Part shown: one piece after another, positions 1 to 9,056 of the stretch
Numbering within the stretch: the stretch's first letter is position 1
Layout of the letters: the number at the start of each line of letters is the position of its first letter
DNA from: JAJECS01 sp965198185
Lineage (GTDB): Bacteria; Chloroflexota; UBA11872
DNA: 64,000 nt
Reading direction: 5' to 3'
NCBI GenBank assembly: GCA_965198185.1
Contig: CBDAOU010000001.1
Span: forward strand, 744,001 to 808,000
The notes under the pieces: generated by a model
Database searches by the model: none
What the model was told of the DNA's origin: nothing
The model's input: only the letters and a program-made list of their open reading frames with translations
Program-made: the position numbers and the translations under genes

Positions 1-319
1 GCGTGACGTGCAGGCCGGTCGCATGGCCGGCAGCTCGGAGTCCCTCGGCGATCTTGACGGCCACCGAGCCCTTGCCCGACGTGCCCGCCACCAGCACCAC
101 GGGTAAGTCGGCTTGGGGGTTACCCAGCGTGTCCATGAAGCGCCGCATGCGCGCCAGACGCTCGCGGCCGCGCTGACGTTGCTCATCTGGCGCGCGAGGC
201 TGCGCAGGGCCGGCGGGGCCGCGGATCAGGCCGTTGATGTAGGCGGCGGCCGCTCGGCCGGCGGCGATCTCCGCGTCGGTTATCGGAAGGCCCTCGCGGG
301 TGTCTCGGCCGGCAGGCAT
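1..319 (-). CDS. folC: FolC-like dihydrofolate/folylpolyglutamate synthase, N-terminal part
   Basis: The reverse strand reads from an ATG at 319 to the window edge (about 106 residues, C-terminal part outside the window). The ATP-binding P-loop VAGTSGKGSVA near residue 82 matches the AGTNGKGS loop of the Mur-ligase-like folylpolyglutamate/dihydrofolate synthases, and the preceding segment MRRFMDTLGNP resembles the usual lead-in to that loop. The family adds glutamate to folates, and in bacteria often to dihydropteroate, in the cytoplasm. The gene starts 19 bases after a small gene on the same strand and may be co-transcribed with it. Another Mur-type ligase is possible because only the P-loop region is visible. 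Confidence 0.75.
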   Translation of the reverse strand, partial: MPAGRDTREGLPITDAEIAAGRAAAAYINGLIRGPAGPAQPRAPDEQRQRGRERLARMRRFMDTLGNPQADLPVVLVAGTSGKGSVAVKIAEGLRAAGHATGLHVT

Positions 320-338
320 GCGCGCCGCGTTGCCACCG

Positions 339-560
339 CTACCGGCGGCTGGATTCGTCCTTGGCGGCGCTGATCCAGAAGTCGATTAGCAGGTGCTCCG
401 CCTGGGCGCGCCGGTCGGTGGCGTCGCGCAGCGCCTGCAGGTCGATGCCCTGCGGCGTGGCGGCCCCGTCACGCAGCAGGTTGCCGACGGCCATAGACGC
501 GCGATTCCAGCTCGCCATCAGGCTGCGCAACTCGCGGGCTTGCTGTTCCGTCAGTGCCAT
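339..560 (-). CDS. Small hypothetical protein (73 aa)
   Basis: A 73-residue reading frame begins MALTEQQAREL and is rich in Ala, Arg and Leu, with predicted helical character and no signal peptide, membrane segment or metal motif. I do not recognise a family. It lies directly upstream of the folC-like gene on the same strand with a 19-base gap, so the two probably form one transcript. The facing intergenic stretch leads to nuoE on the other strand. Its position in a tight same-strand pair is the main reason to accept it as real. Confidence 0.5.
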   Translation of the reverse strand: MALTEQQARELRSLMASWNRASMAVGNLLRDGAATPQGIDLQALRDATDRRAQAEHLLIDFWISAAKDESSRR

Positions 561-702
561 TCGGCCTCCCCAGACGCCACGCTAGCACCACGCGTTGCCG
601 CCCAGTCGACGGGGCCTCCATCGCCGGCCGTCACGGGGATGGGTGCTAAACTCACCCGCCATTTTCCAGGTGAACGGACGCGCCGCCGCGCGCCCTTGCG
701 AC

Positions 703-1233
703 ATGGCCATTCACCACACCGAGCTCGAGACGCCGCCCGGCCGCGATCCGCTGCCGGAGGCCGAGCGACCCAAGCTCGACACGCTGCGGGAACAGTTGCA
801 GCCGCTCAAGGATCTGCCCGGTTCGACCATCGAGGCGCTCTACGCCGCCCAGGACCTGTTCTCCTACGTGCCGCCCGAGGCCATCACCGTGATCGCCGAG
901 GAGCTGAAGATTCCCGAGAGCCAGGTCTTCGGCGTGGTGACCTTCTACACCATGTTTTCCCTGGAGCCGCAGCCGCCCTACGTGCTGCGGGTGTGCCGCG
1001 ACTTGAGCTGTCATCTGGCCGGCGCGCCCAAGCTGATCGGCGCGCTGGAAGACGCGCTGGGCGCGCCGCGCGGGCACACCAGCCCCGACGGCCAGTTCAC
1101 CGTGGAAGTGGTCTCGTGCCTGGGGCTGTGCGACAAGCAGCCGGCCATGCTGGTCAATCTGGACCAGCACGGACCGGTGAAGCCCGACGACGTCCCCGGC
1201 TTGCTGGACGGCATTCGGAACGGCGCGGGCTGA
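703..1233 (+). CDS. nuoE: NADH-quinone oxidoreductase subunit E (24 kDa, 2Fe-2S)
   Basis: This 176-residue protein is the thioredoxin-like [2Fe-2S] subunit of the NADH-oxidising arm of respiratory complex I. The four cluster ligands are visible as a C-x4-C pair (VCRDLSC) and a C-x3-C pair (SCLGLC) in the C-terminal half, and the helical N-terminal segment contains VPPEAITVIAEEL and VVTFYTMF as in the family. Length is normal. ATG 703 is chosen because homologous sequence begins shortly after it; an in-frame GTG at 670 is an alternative, and neither has a clear ribosome-binding site. The stop codon overlaps the nuoF start (TGATG), indicating translational coupling. Confidence 0.93.
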   Translation: MAIHHTELETPPGRDPLPEAERPKLDTLREQLQPLKDLPGSTIEALYAAQDLFSYVPPEAITVIAEELKIPESQVFGVVTFYTMFSLEPQPPYVLRVCRDLSCHLAGAPKLIGALEDALGAPRGHTSPDGQFTVEVVSCLGLCDKQPAMLVNLDQHGPVKPDDVPGLLDGIRNGAG

Positions 1234-2532
1234 TGGAGCTGGTCGTCACGCGCAACTTCGGCCGCCCAGAGTCCTGGACGCTGGCCAGCTACCGCGAGGC
1301 GGGGGGCTACGAGGCGCTTGAGCGCGTGCTGAAGGAGATGACTCCAGAGGACGTGAGCGACCTGATCAAAGCGTCGAATCTCTCCGGACGCGGCGGCGCG
1401 TTCTTCCCCACCGGCCTCAAGTGGGAATTTGTCCGCAAGGACCCCAAGACGCCGCGCTACGTGGTGGTGAACGCCGACGAGAGCGAGCCGGGCACCTACG
1501 TGAACCGCCTGTCCCTCGAGCTGGACCCGCACATGACGATCGAGGGCATGATCATCGCCGCCTACGCCGCGCAACGCCGAGCGCGGCTATTTCTACATCC
1601 GCGGCGAATACGGCCTGTCACACGAGCGAGTGAAAGCCGCCATGCGTGAGGCCTACGAGGCGGGCTATCTCGGGCAGGGCATCTGCGGCCGGGACGACTT
1701 CAACCTGGAGGTCGAGTTCCGGCGCGGCGCCGGCGCCTACATCGTGGGCGAGGAAACGGCGCTGTTCAATTCCCTCGAAGGCAAGCGCGGCAATCCCCGC
1801 TTCAAGCCGCCGTTCCCGACCAACTTTGGCGTGTGGGGGCTGCCAACGGCCATCAACAACGTCGAAACGCTGGCCGCCGCGCCGGCCATCGTGATGAACG
1901 GCGCCGAGTGGTTTCAGAACCTCGGCATCGGCGACGCGGCCGGCACCAAAATGTATTGCCTCTCGGGCAACGTGGTGAACCCCATTTGCGTGGAGCTGCC
2001 GCTGGGCGTCACGGCCCGCGAGGTGATCATGGAGCATGGCGGCGGGGTGCCCGCGGGACGGGCCTTGAAGGGTTTCAAGCCCGGCGGAGCGTCCTCGGCG
2101 CCGCTGACCCCGGCCGAGATCGACGCGCCGCTCGAGCCCAAGTCCATGGCCGACCTGGGCACGATCATGGGTACCGGCGGCGTGGTCGTGTTCGACGAGA
2201 CGGCCTGCATGGTCGACGCGGCCTACCGCGACGCGCTGTTCTTCGAGGACGAGAGCTGCGGCTTCTGCATCCCCTGCCGGGAGGGCACGCCCAATCTGGT
2301 CCAGATCTGCGAGCGCATCATGCACGGCCAGGGCACGATGGACGACCTTGACCTGCTGGAGGAGCTGGGCGCCAGCATGATGGCGTCGTTCTGCGGGCTG
2401 GGGCACTTCGCGCACCAGCCGGTGCGCGGCGCGGCCAGCCGGTTCCGCGACGAGTTTGAGGCACACATCCGCGACCATCACTGCGCCGCGGGCACCTGCC
2501 CCATCGCAAACGGCAACGGCCGCGCGGGCTAA
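1233..2532 (+). CDS. nuoF: NADH-quinone oxidoreductase subunit F, frameshifted
   Basis: NuoF binds NADH and FMN and carries the N3 [4Fe-4S] cluster. The first frame shows the nucleotide loop GRGGAFFPTGLKW (family usually GRGGAGFPTG) and NADESEPGTY. The frame breaks near 1575: downstream the correct frame reads NAERGYFYIRGEYGLSHERV, then GAGAYIVGEETALFNSLEG, the cluster motif SCGFCIPCREG and a fourth Cys in SFCGLG. Compared with the usual YAIGAN stretch, four bases stand where nine are expected. The flanking sequence is well conserved, so this is either a very recent mutation or a base-calling error. No other nuo genes follow; a convergent nuclease gene ends five bases downstream. Confidence 0.88.
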
Positions 2533-2536
2533 GCGC

Positions 2537-3286
2537 TTAGGCGTCGGTCGCGCGGAACGGGCACCGGTCTCGATAGTCACAGCCGGCACAGTGCGGCCCG
2601 GGCGTGGCCGTGAAGTTTCCGGCGTCGACCCGATCGGCCGTCGCCGCATACCTCCCCAGCAACGCGTCGCTGTAGTCGGAGTCCGGCGTGATTGAGATGC
2701 CGGCGTTGTCGGTCAGGAAATAGGCGTCGAGACGCTCGGCGCGCCGTTGGTGCACCTCTTCCAGCCCCAGGGCGTAGGTGTGCAGCTGCGCGCGTAGGCG
2801 ATCCGGCAGCCGTTCGGGACGGCGGCCGCTCTTGTAGTCGATGATCGCCGCGCCTGACGGCGTCTCATCCACCCGATCGATCACGCCCTCGATCGAGTAG
2901 CCGGCCTGCGGGCCCGGACGAAAGCGGAAGCGCGACTCCAGCAGGACCGGCTGGCCGAGGCTGTGGTGGTTGGCCGACCAGTAGCCGTCGAGCAGCGTTT
3001 GGCCGTCCCGCCAAATGTCCGGGAAACGTTCCTGGTCCAGCCGCGGCGCGTCGTTCCAGTAGTCGGCATGCAGACGGTCGAGGACTGTCTTGTCGACCCG
3101 CTGGCGATCTTGCAGCCGCTCGAAGAGCCGGTGCAGCACCGCGTGCACGATCGCGCCCACGACGATCCGGGGAATGAAGGGCGTGGGCACGCGCTCGACG
3201 TAGCGGTAGCGATAGGCCGTGGGGCAGAACTCGAATAGGGACAGCTTGGTGAAGCTGAGCCGGGTCACGCGCCGCTTGATCGTCAC
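2537..3286 (-). CDS. PD-(D/E)XK nuclease, RecB/Cas4-like with Fe-S cysteines
   Basis: This 249-residue protein begins with the SFTKLSLFEFCPTAYRYRY segment typical of the RecB/AddB/Cas4-type PD-(D/E)XK superfamily. The catalytic motif appears as GVIDRVDE followed by AAIIDYKSG, and a later HTYALGLEEVH corresponds to the QxxxY-like motif. One Cys in the N-terminal segment plus three near the C-terminus (HCAGCDYRDRC) match the arrangement that binds a [4Fe-4S] cluster in AddB and Cas4. No helicase gene or CRISPR array is nearby, so a stand-alone repair nuclease is more likely than Cas4. It converges with nuoF. Confidence 0.8.
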   Translation of the reverse strand: MTIKRRVTRLSFTKLSLFEFCPTAYRYRYVERVPTPFIPRIVVGAIVHAVLHRLFERLQDRQRVDKTVLDRLHADYWNDAPRLDQERFPDIWRDGQTLLDGYWSANHHSLGQPVLLESRFRFRPGPQAGYSIEGVIDRVDETPSGAAIIDYKSGRRPERLPDRLRAQLHTYALGLEEVHQRRAERLDAYFLTDNAGISITPDSDYSDALLGRYAATADRVDAGNFTATPGPHCAGCDYRDRCPFRATDA

Positions 3287-3297
3287 GGCCCCTTAGA

Positions 3298-3317
3298 GGG
3301 CGGTTCGCGAACCGCCC
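3298..3317. repeat. Palindromic intergenic repeat, GTAGGGGCGG family (copy 1)
   Basis: A perfect 20-base palindrome with GGGCGGTTCG arms lies between two same-strand genes and is followed by CCTAC. Read on the reverse strand it starts GTAGGGGCGG, the same lead-in as the palindrome at 41945. It could fold into a strong hairpin but has no T run. Confidence 0.6.
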
Positions 3318-3352
3318 CTACCAGACCTCAATCTCGGTCCGGCACGGCCTGG

Positions 3353-3679
3353 CTAGCGGCCCAGAATCCAGCGGACGTCCTCGCTCAGCATCTCCTCGTT
3401 CCACAAGGGGCTGAACGTGAGATCGAGATCCATGCTGCGCACGCCGGGCACGCCCTCCACCACCTGCTTCACCTGCTGCAGGATTTGCGGCCCGGCCGGG
3501 CATCCGGGCGTCGTCAGGGTCATGGTCACCGACACGTCGTGGGCATCGGCGTCAGACTCCGCGGGGGCCAGCTCGATCTCGTAGATCAGCCCCAGGTCCA
3601 CGATGTTGATGCCGATCTCAGGGTCGATCACCTCGCGCAGGGAGTCGCGAATCGTCTCTTCCGCCAAGGGTGCGCTCAT
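3353..3679 (-). CDS. MIP18/DUF59 family Fe-S assembly protein (SufT/PaaD-like)
   Basis: A 108-residue protein of the MIP18 (DUF59) family, which assists maturation of cytosolic Fe-S proteins. The family core is clear: EVIDPEIGINIVDLGLIYEIE near the N-terminus, then VTMTLTTPGCPAGP carrying the conserved reactive Cys, and a C-terminal DLTFSPLWNEEMLS. ATG 3679 is chosen because GGAGG lies six bases upstream, whereas an upstream in-frame ATG has no such site. It is flanked by a nuclease with predicted Fe-S cysteines and by a phosphoesterase, with no suf genes adjacent. Confidence 0.88.
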   Translation of the reverse strand: MSAPLAEETIRDSLREVIDPEIGINIVDLGLIYEIELAPAESDADAHDVSVTMTLTTPGCPAGPQILQQVKQVVEGVPGVRSMDLDLTFSPLWNEEMLSEDVRWILGR

Positions 3680-3748
3680 AGTCGCCTCCAGCGAGATGCC
3701 TCTCATGCGCAAGCATCGCAGCCCTCGCACGCCCAAACAAGACGCCGC

Positions 3749-4477
3749 CTAGGCGCGCTCGTACCCCGGCAAGATCTCCGTGCCCGGATAGCCGACGGCA
3801 TCGCCCGCCGCGATCTCTGCCACGTGGTCCCAGAGCACCGCATGCGGCGTGGCGTGCCACGCGCGGCGCGGCGCGTCCCAGGCGATCTCGGTCCAATGGG
3901 CTTGGTTGTAGGCGTTGGCCTCGTACATCAGGCCAACGCTGCCCGCCCGCAGCACCCGCGTTGGCCCCACCTGGAGATCCATGGGGGCATGGATATGTCC
4001 CACGACCAGCAGCGCCGGCCGGGGCGTCCCGATCAAGCGGTCGAGTTCCGCCGGGTCGGTATCGGCCCAGATGAAGTCGTCCAGATTGATGCCGTTGGCG
4101 TGGCTGATGACCAGCAGCGGTCCACCATCGATGTCCAGCTCCAGCCGACGCGGCAGCGCCGCCGCGCGCGCGATGATCTCGCCCGGCAGCGCCTCCATCG
4201 TCCAATCGAAGACCTCCAGGATGCGGTCGCGCCACCGGCCGCCGGCGGGCGCCGGTGGAAACTCTCCGGTCCCGAGATCGCGCTCGGTGTTGCCGCAAAG
4301 GCAGTAGGCGCCGATCCGCTCGAGCTCCTGCCACGTTTCGAGCGGCCGCGGCCCCCCGAAGATCTGATCGCCATTGGAGACAACCAGGTCGAAGGGCCCG
4401 TGAGCGTCGATGTCGCGGAGCACCGCGCGCAGCGCGGTGAGGTTGGCGTGGACATCGGCAAAAGCGGCAATGTGCAT
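3749..4477 (-). CDS. Calcineurin-like metallophosphoesterase (YfcE/MPP-type)
   Basis: The 242-residue protein carries the full set of metal ligands of the calcineurin-like superfamily: D-x-H in AAFADVHANL at the N-terminus, GD in VVSNGDQIFGG, the GN(H/T) position in LCGNTERD, a His in ISHANG, and GHIHAP towards the C-terminus. These coordinate two metal ions for phosphoester hydrolysis; the substrate cannot be read from sequence. ATG 4477 starts the protein directly at MHIAAFADVHAN as in homologs, so the longer upstream frame is not used. It precedes the MIP18 gene on the same strand by about 70 bases. Confidence 0.88.
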   Translation of the reverse strand: MHIAAFADVHANLTALRAVLRDIDAHGPFDLVVSNGDQIFGGPRPLETWQELERIGAYCLCGNTERDLGTGEFPPAPAGGRWRDRILEVFDWTMEALPGEIIARAAALPRRLELDIDGGPLLVISHANGINLDDFIWADTDPAELDRLIGTPRPALLVVGHIHAPMDLQVGPTRVLRAGSVGLMYEANAYNQAHWTEIAWDAPRRAWHATPHAVLWDHVAEIAAGDAVGYPGTEILPGYERA

Positions 4478-4822
4478 GAGGCGCGTTGAGCGGGGAATCG
4501 CGGCGCGCGAAGACGCAGCGGCCGGCCTCCCTCGCCGGCGAATGTACCGCACGGGGGCCACGGACCGGGTCTTGAGCCAATTCGATTCCGCATTTCCCGC
4601 AGAAGCTGGAACCTCGCGCTATCTCGCATGCGGACACGGCGCGAGTGCGGCGCGTCCACCTGCGGCGACATGCAACGGCCCTGCGCCGGGGGCTTGGCGG
4701 CGCCTACGGTTGCTCGTCATTGGGGCTTGGGCAATGCTTGCCCGCGTCCACGCGTTGGGAAAGTCCGCGGACATTGCGCGGCGAGGCGCGCCGCGCCGCC
4801 GCCTCCCTCGGAGGCATGGCCC
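4478..4822. other. Intergenic region without a recognisable gene
   Basis: About 345 bases between the divergent phosphoesterase gene and the LRR lipoprotein. I see no conserved reading frame or RNA gene. It should hold both promoters. The only clear signal is a GGAGG at about 4810-4814 serving the lipoprotein start at 4823. Confidence 0.4.
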
Positions 4823-6022
4823 ATGACCATCCGTCCCGCCGCGCTTGGGCTCCTGCTCGCGTTCGGGCTCATGGCGGCCGCGTGCGACGCGCCCGCCGAC
4901 GCGCCTGCGACCGCGGATCCGGCACTGACGACGGCCCCGGCCCAGCCGTCCAGGCCTACGCCGACAGCCGACCCAACCCCGCAGCCAACGGCCATGCGAC
5001 CGCAACGCCTGCGGTCTCGCCCTCTCCCACCGCGCCGCCCACCCAGCCCGGACGAAGGTTGCACCGACCGCATCGTCCACGTCCGCTGCCAACCCGGACC
5101 GGGAGGTGCTCGTCGCGCTTTACTACGCGACCGATGGACCGAACTGGACGAACAACACCAACTGGCTGACCGAGGCGTCGCTCAATGGCACGGCGTCTTC
5201 ACGGATGCCGCCGGCGGGTCACGCACCCTGACAGGCTCACCGGGCTGCCGCCTGACCTGGGGAATCTTTCCAACCTGAGCGGCTCGTTCTCGGCGGCAAT
5301 GATCTGGATGGACCGATCCCGCCGGAGCTGGGCCGCCTCGACAATCTGCAAATTCTCGACCTCAAGTCCAACCGGCTCGTTGGAAGCATTCCACCGGAGT
5401 TGGGCAGTCTCGCCAACCTGAGGTTTCTGACCAATCGGCTGACTGGACCGATCCCACCGGAACTGGGCCGTCTGGCCAATCTGGAAGTGCTGCAACTCAC
5501 GTTCAACCAACTGGACGGAAGCTGATCCCGCCGGAGTTGGGCCGCCTCGGCAGGCTGGCACTGGATTTCCAGGGCAATCAGATCAGCGGGGCGATCCCAC
5601 CGGAGCTGGGCCAACTTCACCAGCGATGGTCTCTGAGCACAACAGTCTCAGTGGGCGCAATCCCGCCGGAGTTAGGGCCGTCTTGCCAAGCCTGGGATCG
5701 TTGTGGCTGAGCGCCAACCAGCTCAGTGGGCCAATTCCGCCCGAGCTGGGAGGCCTTGCCAGGCTGACGTGGCTGCGGCTGAGTCACAACCAGTTGAGTG
5801 GGCCGATCCCTCCCTCGCTGGGCAGCCTGGCCAATTTGAACAAACTGCAGCTCGAGGGGAACCAGCTCAGCGGGGAGATCCCGCGCGAGTTGGGCAGCCT
5901 CAGCTCACGGAGCTGTTCATTGCTGGCGGGAACCAACTGACCCGCCCGTCGGAGTGGCGAGCTATACCGGAAAGCGACGTTGCCGAGCTCGGGCTAGCGC
6001 CGTGCGCGGACAGCGAGGGCTC
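4823..6022 (+). pseudogene. LRR lipoprotein, module 1 (frameshifted)
   Basis: The start is good: GGAGG, eight bases, ATG, then a lipoprotein signal ending in the lipobox MAAAC, followed by a Pro/Thr-rich linker. After a frameshift near 5100 the sequence continues with the repeat-cap segment EVLVALYYATDGPNWTNN and then plant-type leucine-rich repeats of about 24 residues (NQLSGPIPPELG-x-L-x-NL). At least five shifts are needed to read it through, between 5100 and 5900. It would be an outer-surface, lipid-anchored binding or adhesion protein. The frame from 5626 to 5940 alone holds four intact repeats. Decay and sequence error are both possible. Confidence 0.7.
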
Positions 6023-6046
6023 GAGCGCGACACCGACCGCGACATC

Positions 6047-6690
6047 GGCATCCACCGCCCTCGCGGATCGGGAGGGCTCGTCGCGCCTACCACGCAACCG
6101 ACGGACTGAACTGGAGAAACAACCGCGACTGGCTGAGTGAGGATCTCCGTGAATGGAATTGGGCGTCACCACCCACGCCTCACGGAATTGTGGCTCACGC
6201 ACAACCAGCTCAGCGGTGAGATCCCGCCCGAGCTGGGCCGCCTCACTCGATCTGGAAACGTTGGTTGCCAACGACAACCAGTTGACTGGGCCGATCCCGG
6301 CCGAGCGAACTGGGCAAGCTCTCCCGCTTGGAAACGCTCGTTGTCCGCCCGATTGGGTTGGGCGATTGGGCGAACTGGGCGATCCTGGCCCGGCTGCGAT
6401 TGCTGGTCGATCAAGCGATCCCGGCCGAGCTGGCAACTTTCCCAGCTGGAAGAGTTGGGTCTGAGTCGGAACCCTCGCGGCGAACTCCCGCCCGCGTTGC
6501 GGCGCTCGCCAACCTGACCGGTTGCACTCAACCCAATCAGTTGACCGGGCCGATTCCGGCTGAGCTGGAGCTGACGGGTGGACCTCTCGGGGGCGGCAAC
6601 CAACTCTCGGGCTGCCGTTCCTGCGGGGATGGCGCCAGCTCGAACTTTGGCGAGCTGGACCTGCATTTTGCGGTGTCCCGGGAGCCCAGC
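6047..6690 (+). pseudogene. LRR module 2 (frameshifted remnant)
   Basis: A second copy of the cap sequence is readable across frames near 6066-6140 as an Ala-Thr-Asp-Gly-Leu-Asn-Trp-type segment, followed by LRR pieces such as NQLSGEIPPELGRL and NQLTGPIPAEL split over all three frames. The segment ends in a C-terminal cap (about 6605-6680) resembling the end of the intact tail at 8600. No frame is open for more than a few repeats, so this is not translatable as it stands. Confidence 0.6.
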
Positions 6691-7980
6691 GGCGACCGGG
6701 AGGTGCTAGTCGCGCTGTTACCACGCACCGATGGTCCCTGGACGAACCACACCAACTGGCTGAGCGAGGCGCCCTCAGCGAATGGCGCGGCGCTGTGGAC
6801 CCCGCGGTCGGGTTTGGGAGGAGACGCGTGTCGCTCAAAGGGAGCCTGCCGTCGGCGTTGGGAAGCCTCGGAAGATTGGAGTGGCTGAGCCGAAATCTTT
6901 TGACGGGAGGCATACCGGGCCGTGGGAGGCCCGGCCAATGACCGTCCGCGCCTTCCGCCGCAGTCGTGCTCGCATTCGCGCTCATGGAATCGGCTGAGCG
7001 GTGCGATCCCGCCCGAGCGGGCGATCTCGCCTGTGCACTCGGCGGAACCAGTTAAGTGGGGAAATACCGCCCGAGCTGAGGCGCCTGGTGCAGCTGCTGG
7101 AGGGTAACGCTCAGTGGCGATCCGCACGAGCTGGGCCGCTCAGCAACCTGCGATACTGTGCTCGCGGTAACGAGCTGCACGGTCGCGATCCCGCCGAGCT
7201 GGGGCGCCTCCCAAGCCCCGACGCCGACAACCGGCTTGATGGGGAGATCCCGAGAGTTGGGCAGCCTCACCAACTCGTGAGCTTTGGCCCACGCAATCAA
7301 CTGACGCATTCCGGAGGCGTTGAACGGGTGACCCGACACGTGCTGGTCGCGCTGGGGCTACGACGCCAGCTGGGCGGGCCGTTCCGCGAACGTGGGAGGC
7401 CCTGCCAATGACCATCCTGCCGGCTGAGCGACGCTTGCCGCTCGACGACGTGCGACGGCCTCGGCACGGCCGAGGAGGGACCCAGCGCGTGACACAGCCT
7501 TTCGCTCACGGTCACGCTCAGCAATCGGTTGACCGCCGTGAGCTCGCCCCAACCGGCGGACTTCGCTGGGCGACCTCGCCAACTTGCCTACGCCCGCCGG
7601 AGGGCTGTCACCAACCCCGACGGCTCCCACACCCCACAGCGGACAACCGAAGCGCCCACGCCCACTCCGTGGGTGACCAATGCTGGTCCGGCTGAGCTGA
7701 CGGCCGCCTCCCACGGTGGACCGACCACTGGACCAACCACCTTGTTTCTGAGCGACGCGCCGCTTGCCACGGGAACCAACTGAGGGCCGCGAGACAATCC
7801 CGCTCACGACAAGCTGACCGGTGAGCTACCGGCGTGGGCAACCTCGCCAACCTCGGAGGGATGTGGCTCCACGAGAACCAACTCAGCGGGACAATCCCGG
7901 CTGAGCTGGGCCGCCTCACCTTCCTCGTCGCTGATCCTTGGCAGGCAACCAGCTGAGCGGAGAAATCCCGCCCGAGCTGG
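6691..7980 (+). pseudogene. LRR modules 3 and 4, heavily degraded
   Basis: A third cap copy starts at about 6697 (DREVLVAL, then a Thr-Asp-Gly-Pro-Trp-Thr-Asn-His segment) and a weaker fourth at about 7700-7745, each followed by broken LRR units (for example SGEIPPEL near 7045 and LSGTIPAELG near 7880). The frames change every 50-150 bases. Together with modules 1 and 2 and the tail at 7981-8697 this reads as one gene of roughly 1,290 codons, or four tandem genes, that has collected many indels. There is no transposase or recombinase inside it. Confidence 0.55.
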
Positions 7981-8697
7981 GTGATCTCGGCAACCTGCTT
8001 TTCCCTAGGGATCTACGAGAATCAATTGAGCGGGACGATTCCGCCCGACCTGGGCCGCCTCACCTTCCTGCGCTCGCTGTCCTCGCGCGGCAACCAACTG
8101 AGCGGTGAGATTCCGCCCGAGCTGGGCAACCTCGTCAACCTGGAAGAACTACGGCTCTACGACAATCAACTGAGTGGGAGCATCCCGCCCGAGCTGGGCG
8201 GTCTCGCCAACCTGCAAGGGCTTGTTCTCGCGGGGAACCAACTGAGCGGAGAGATTCCGTCCGAAGTGGGCAACCTCGCCAACCTGGAGAGGCTGTGGCT
8301 CTCCGACAATCAACTGAGTGGGAGCATCCCGCCCGAGCTGGGCGGTCTCGCCAACTTGGTAATCCTGTGGCTCCCCGACAACCAGCTCAGCGGAGAGATA
8401 CCGCCCGCGCTCGGACGCCTCACCCATCTGGATGCGCTGGGACTCAACGGGAACCAATTGGTCGGGGCAATCCCGGCCGAACTGGGCAGCCTTTCCAAGT
8501 TGGCAATGCTGTTGCTCCACGAGAACCAGCTGAGCGGGACGATCCCCCCCGACTTGGGCAATCTCGCCAACCTGTTCGAGTTGCGGCTCGGCGGCAGCAA
8601 CCAACTGACGGGCTGCATTCCCAAGGCCTTGGAAGATGTTCCCACCAATGACCTCGACCAACTCCGTCTGCCGTTCTGCGCGCCAGCCGAACCGTGA
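7981..8697 (+). CDS. LRR protein tail, intact reading frame (238 aa)
   Basis: This frame holds about seven uninterrupted plant-type leucine-rich repeats (consensus N-QLSG-x-IPPELG-x-LANL), then a C-terminal cap NQLTGCIPKALEDV ending FCAPAEP. The nominal GTG start at 7981 lies in the middle of a repeat and has no signal peptide, so it is the in-frame remainder of the larger upstream gene and not an independent start. If the upstream frameshifts are artefacts, this is the C-terminus of a surface lipoprotein starting at 4823. A hairpin at 8818 could end its transcript. Confidence 0.6.
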   Translation: MISATCFSLGIYENQLSGTIPPDLGRLTFLRSLSSRGNQLSGEIPPELGNLVNLEELRLYDNQLSGSIPPELGGLANLQGLVLAGNQLSGEIPSEVGNLANLERLWLSDNQLSGSIPPELGGLANLVILWLPDNQLSGEIPPALGRLTHLDALGLNGNQLVGAIPAELGSLSKLAMLLLHENQLSGTIPPDLGNLANLFELRLGGSNQLTGCIPKALEDVPTNDLDQLRLPFCAPAEP

Positions 8698-8817
8698 GCG
8701 TCGCGGGCCGCCCACGCGCTCAGGACAGAGCCCACCTGGGCAAGCGCCCGGCGGTAGGCCGACGGGGGTGGTCGCGAAGCTCCGGCCAGACAGTCGGGTC
8801 GTGCTACCCTCAAACGT

Positions 8818-8844
8818 CGCGGCGTGTGGCGCCGCGGTTTTCTT
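8818..8844 (+). terminator. Intrinsic terminator or rpmI leader attenuator
   Basis: CGCGGCG, a five-base loop TGTGG, then CGCCGCG form a perfect seven-pair stem followed by GTTTTCTT. It ends six bases before the rpmI start codon, so it can terminate the LRR transcript or act as a leader attenuator controlling the L35-L20 operon. Confidence 0.65.
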
Positions 8845-8849
8845 GTCCT

Positions 8850-9044
8850 ATGCCAAAACTCAAAACACGAAAAGCCGCCGTTAAGCGGCTGCGCCGCACC
8901 GCCAATGGGAAGGTGACGTGCGCCAAGAGCACGGCGCAGACGCTGCGGCGCAAGAAGAGCCGCCGCGCGCGGCGCGCCAAGGGCCACGAGCAGCCCATCA
9001 CGGGCGGACAGCTCAAGCAGGCCAAACGCCTGCTGGCCGGATAG
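8850..9044 (+). CDS. rpmI: 50S ribosomal protein L35
   Basis: A 64-residue basic protein beginning MPKLKTRKAAVKRLRRT, the signature start of bL35, with the later basic segment LRRKKSRRARRAKGH. Length is standard. ATG 8850 is fixed by the conserved N-terminus; longer upstream frames are not conserved. It is followed 12 bases later by rplT, the normal gene order, but infC, which usually precedes it, is absent and an LRR locus lies there. The hairpin just upstream may mediate autogenous control. Confidence 0.96.
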   Translation: MPKLKTRKAAVKRLRRTANGKVTCAKSTAQTLRRKKSRRARRAKGHEQPITGGQLKQAKRLLAG

Positions 9045-9056
9045 GGCGGATCGCCA

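Noticed and set aside
2537..3286. Cas4 of a CRISPR system
   Set aside because: The Fe-S nuclease motif is shared with AddB-type and stand-alone nucleases, and no repeat-spacer array or other cas gene is present.
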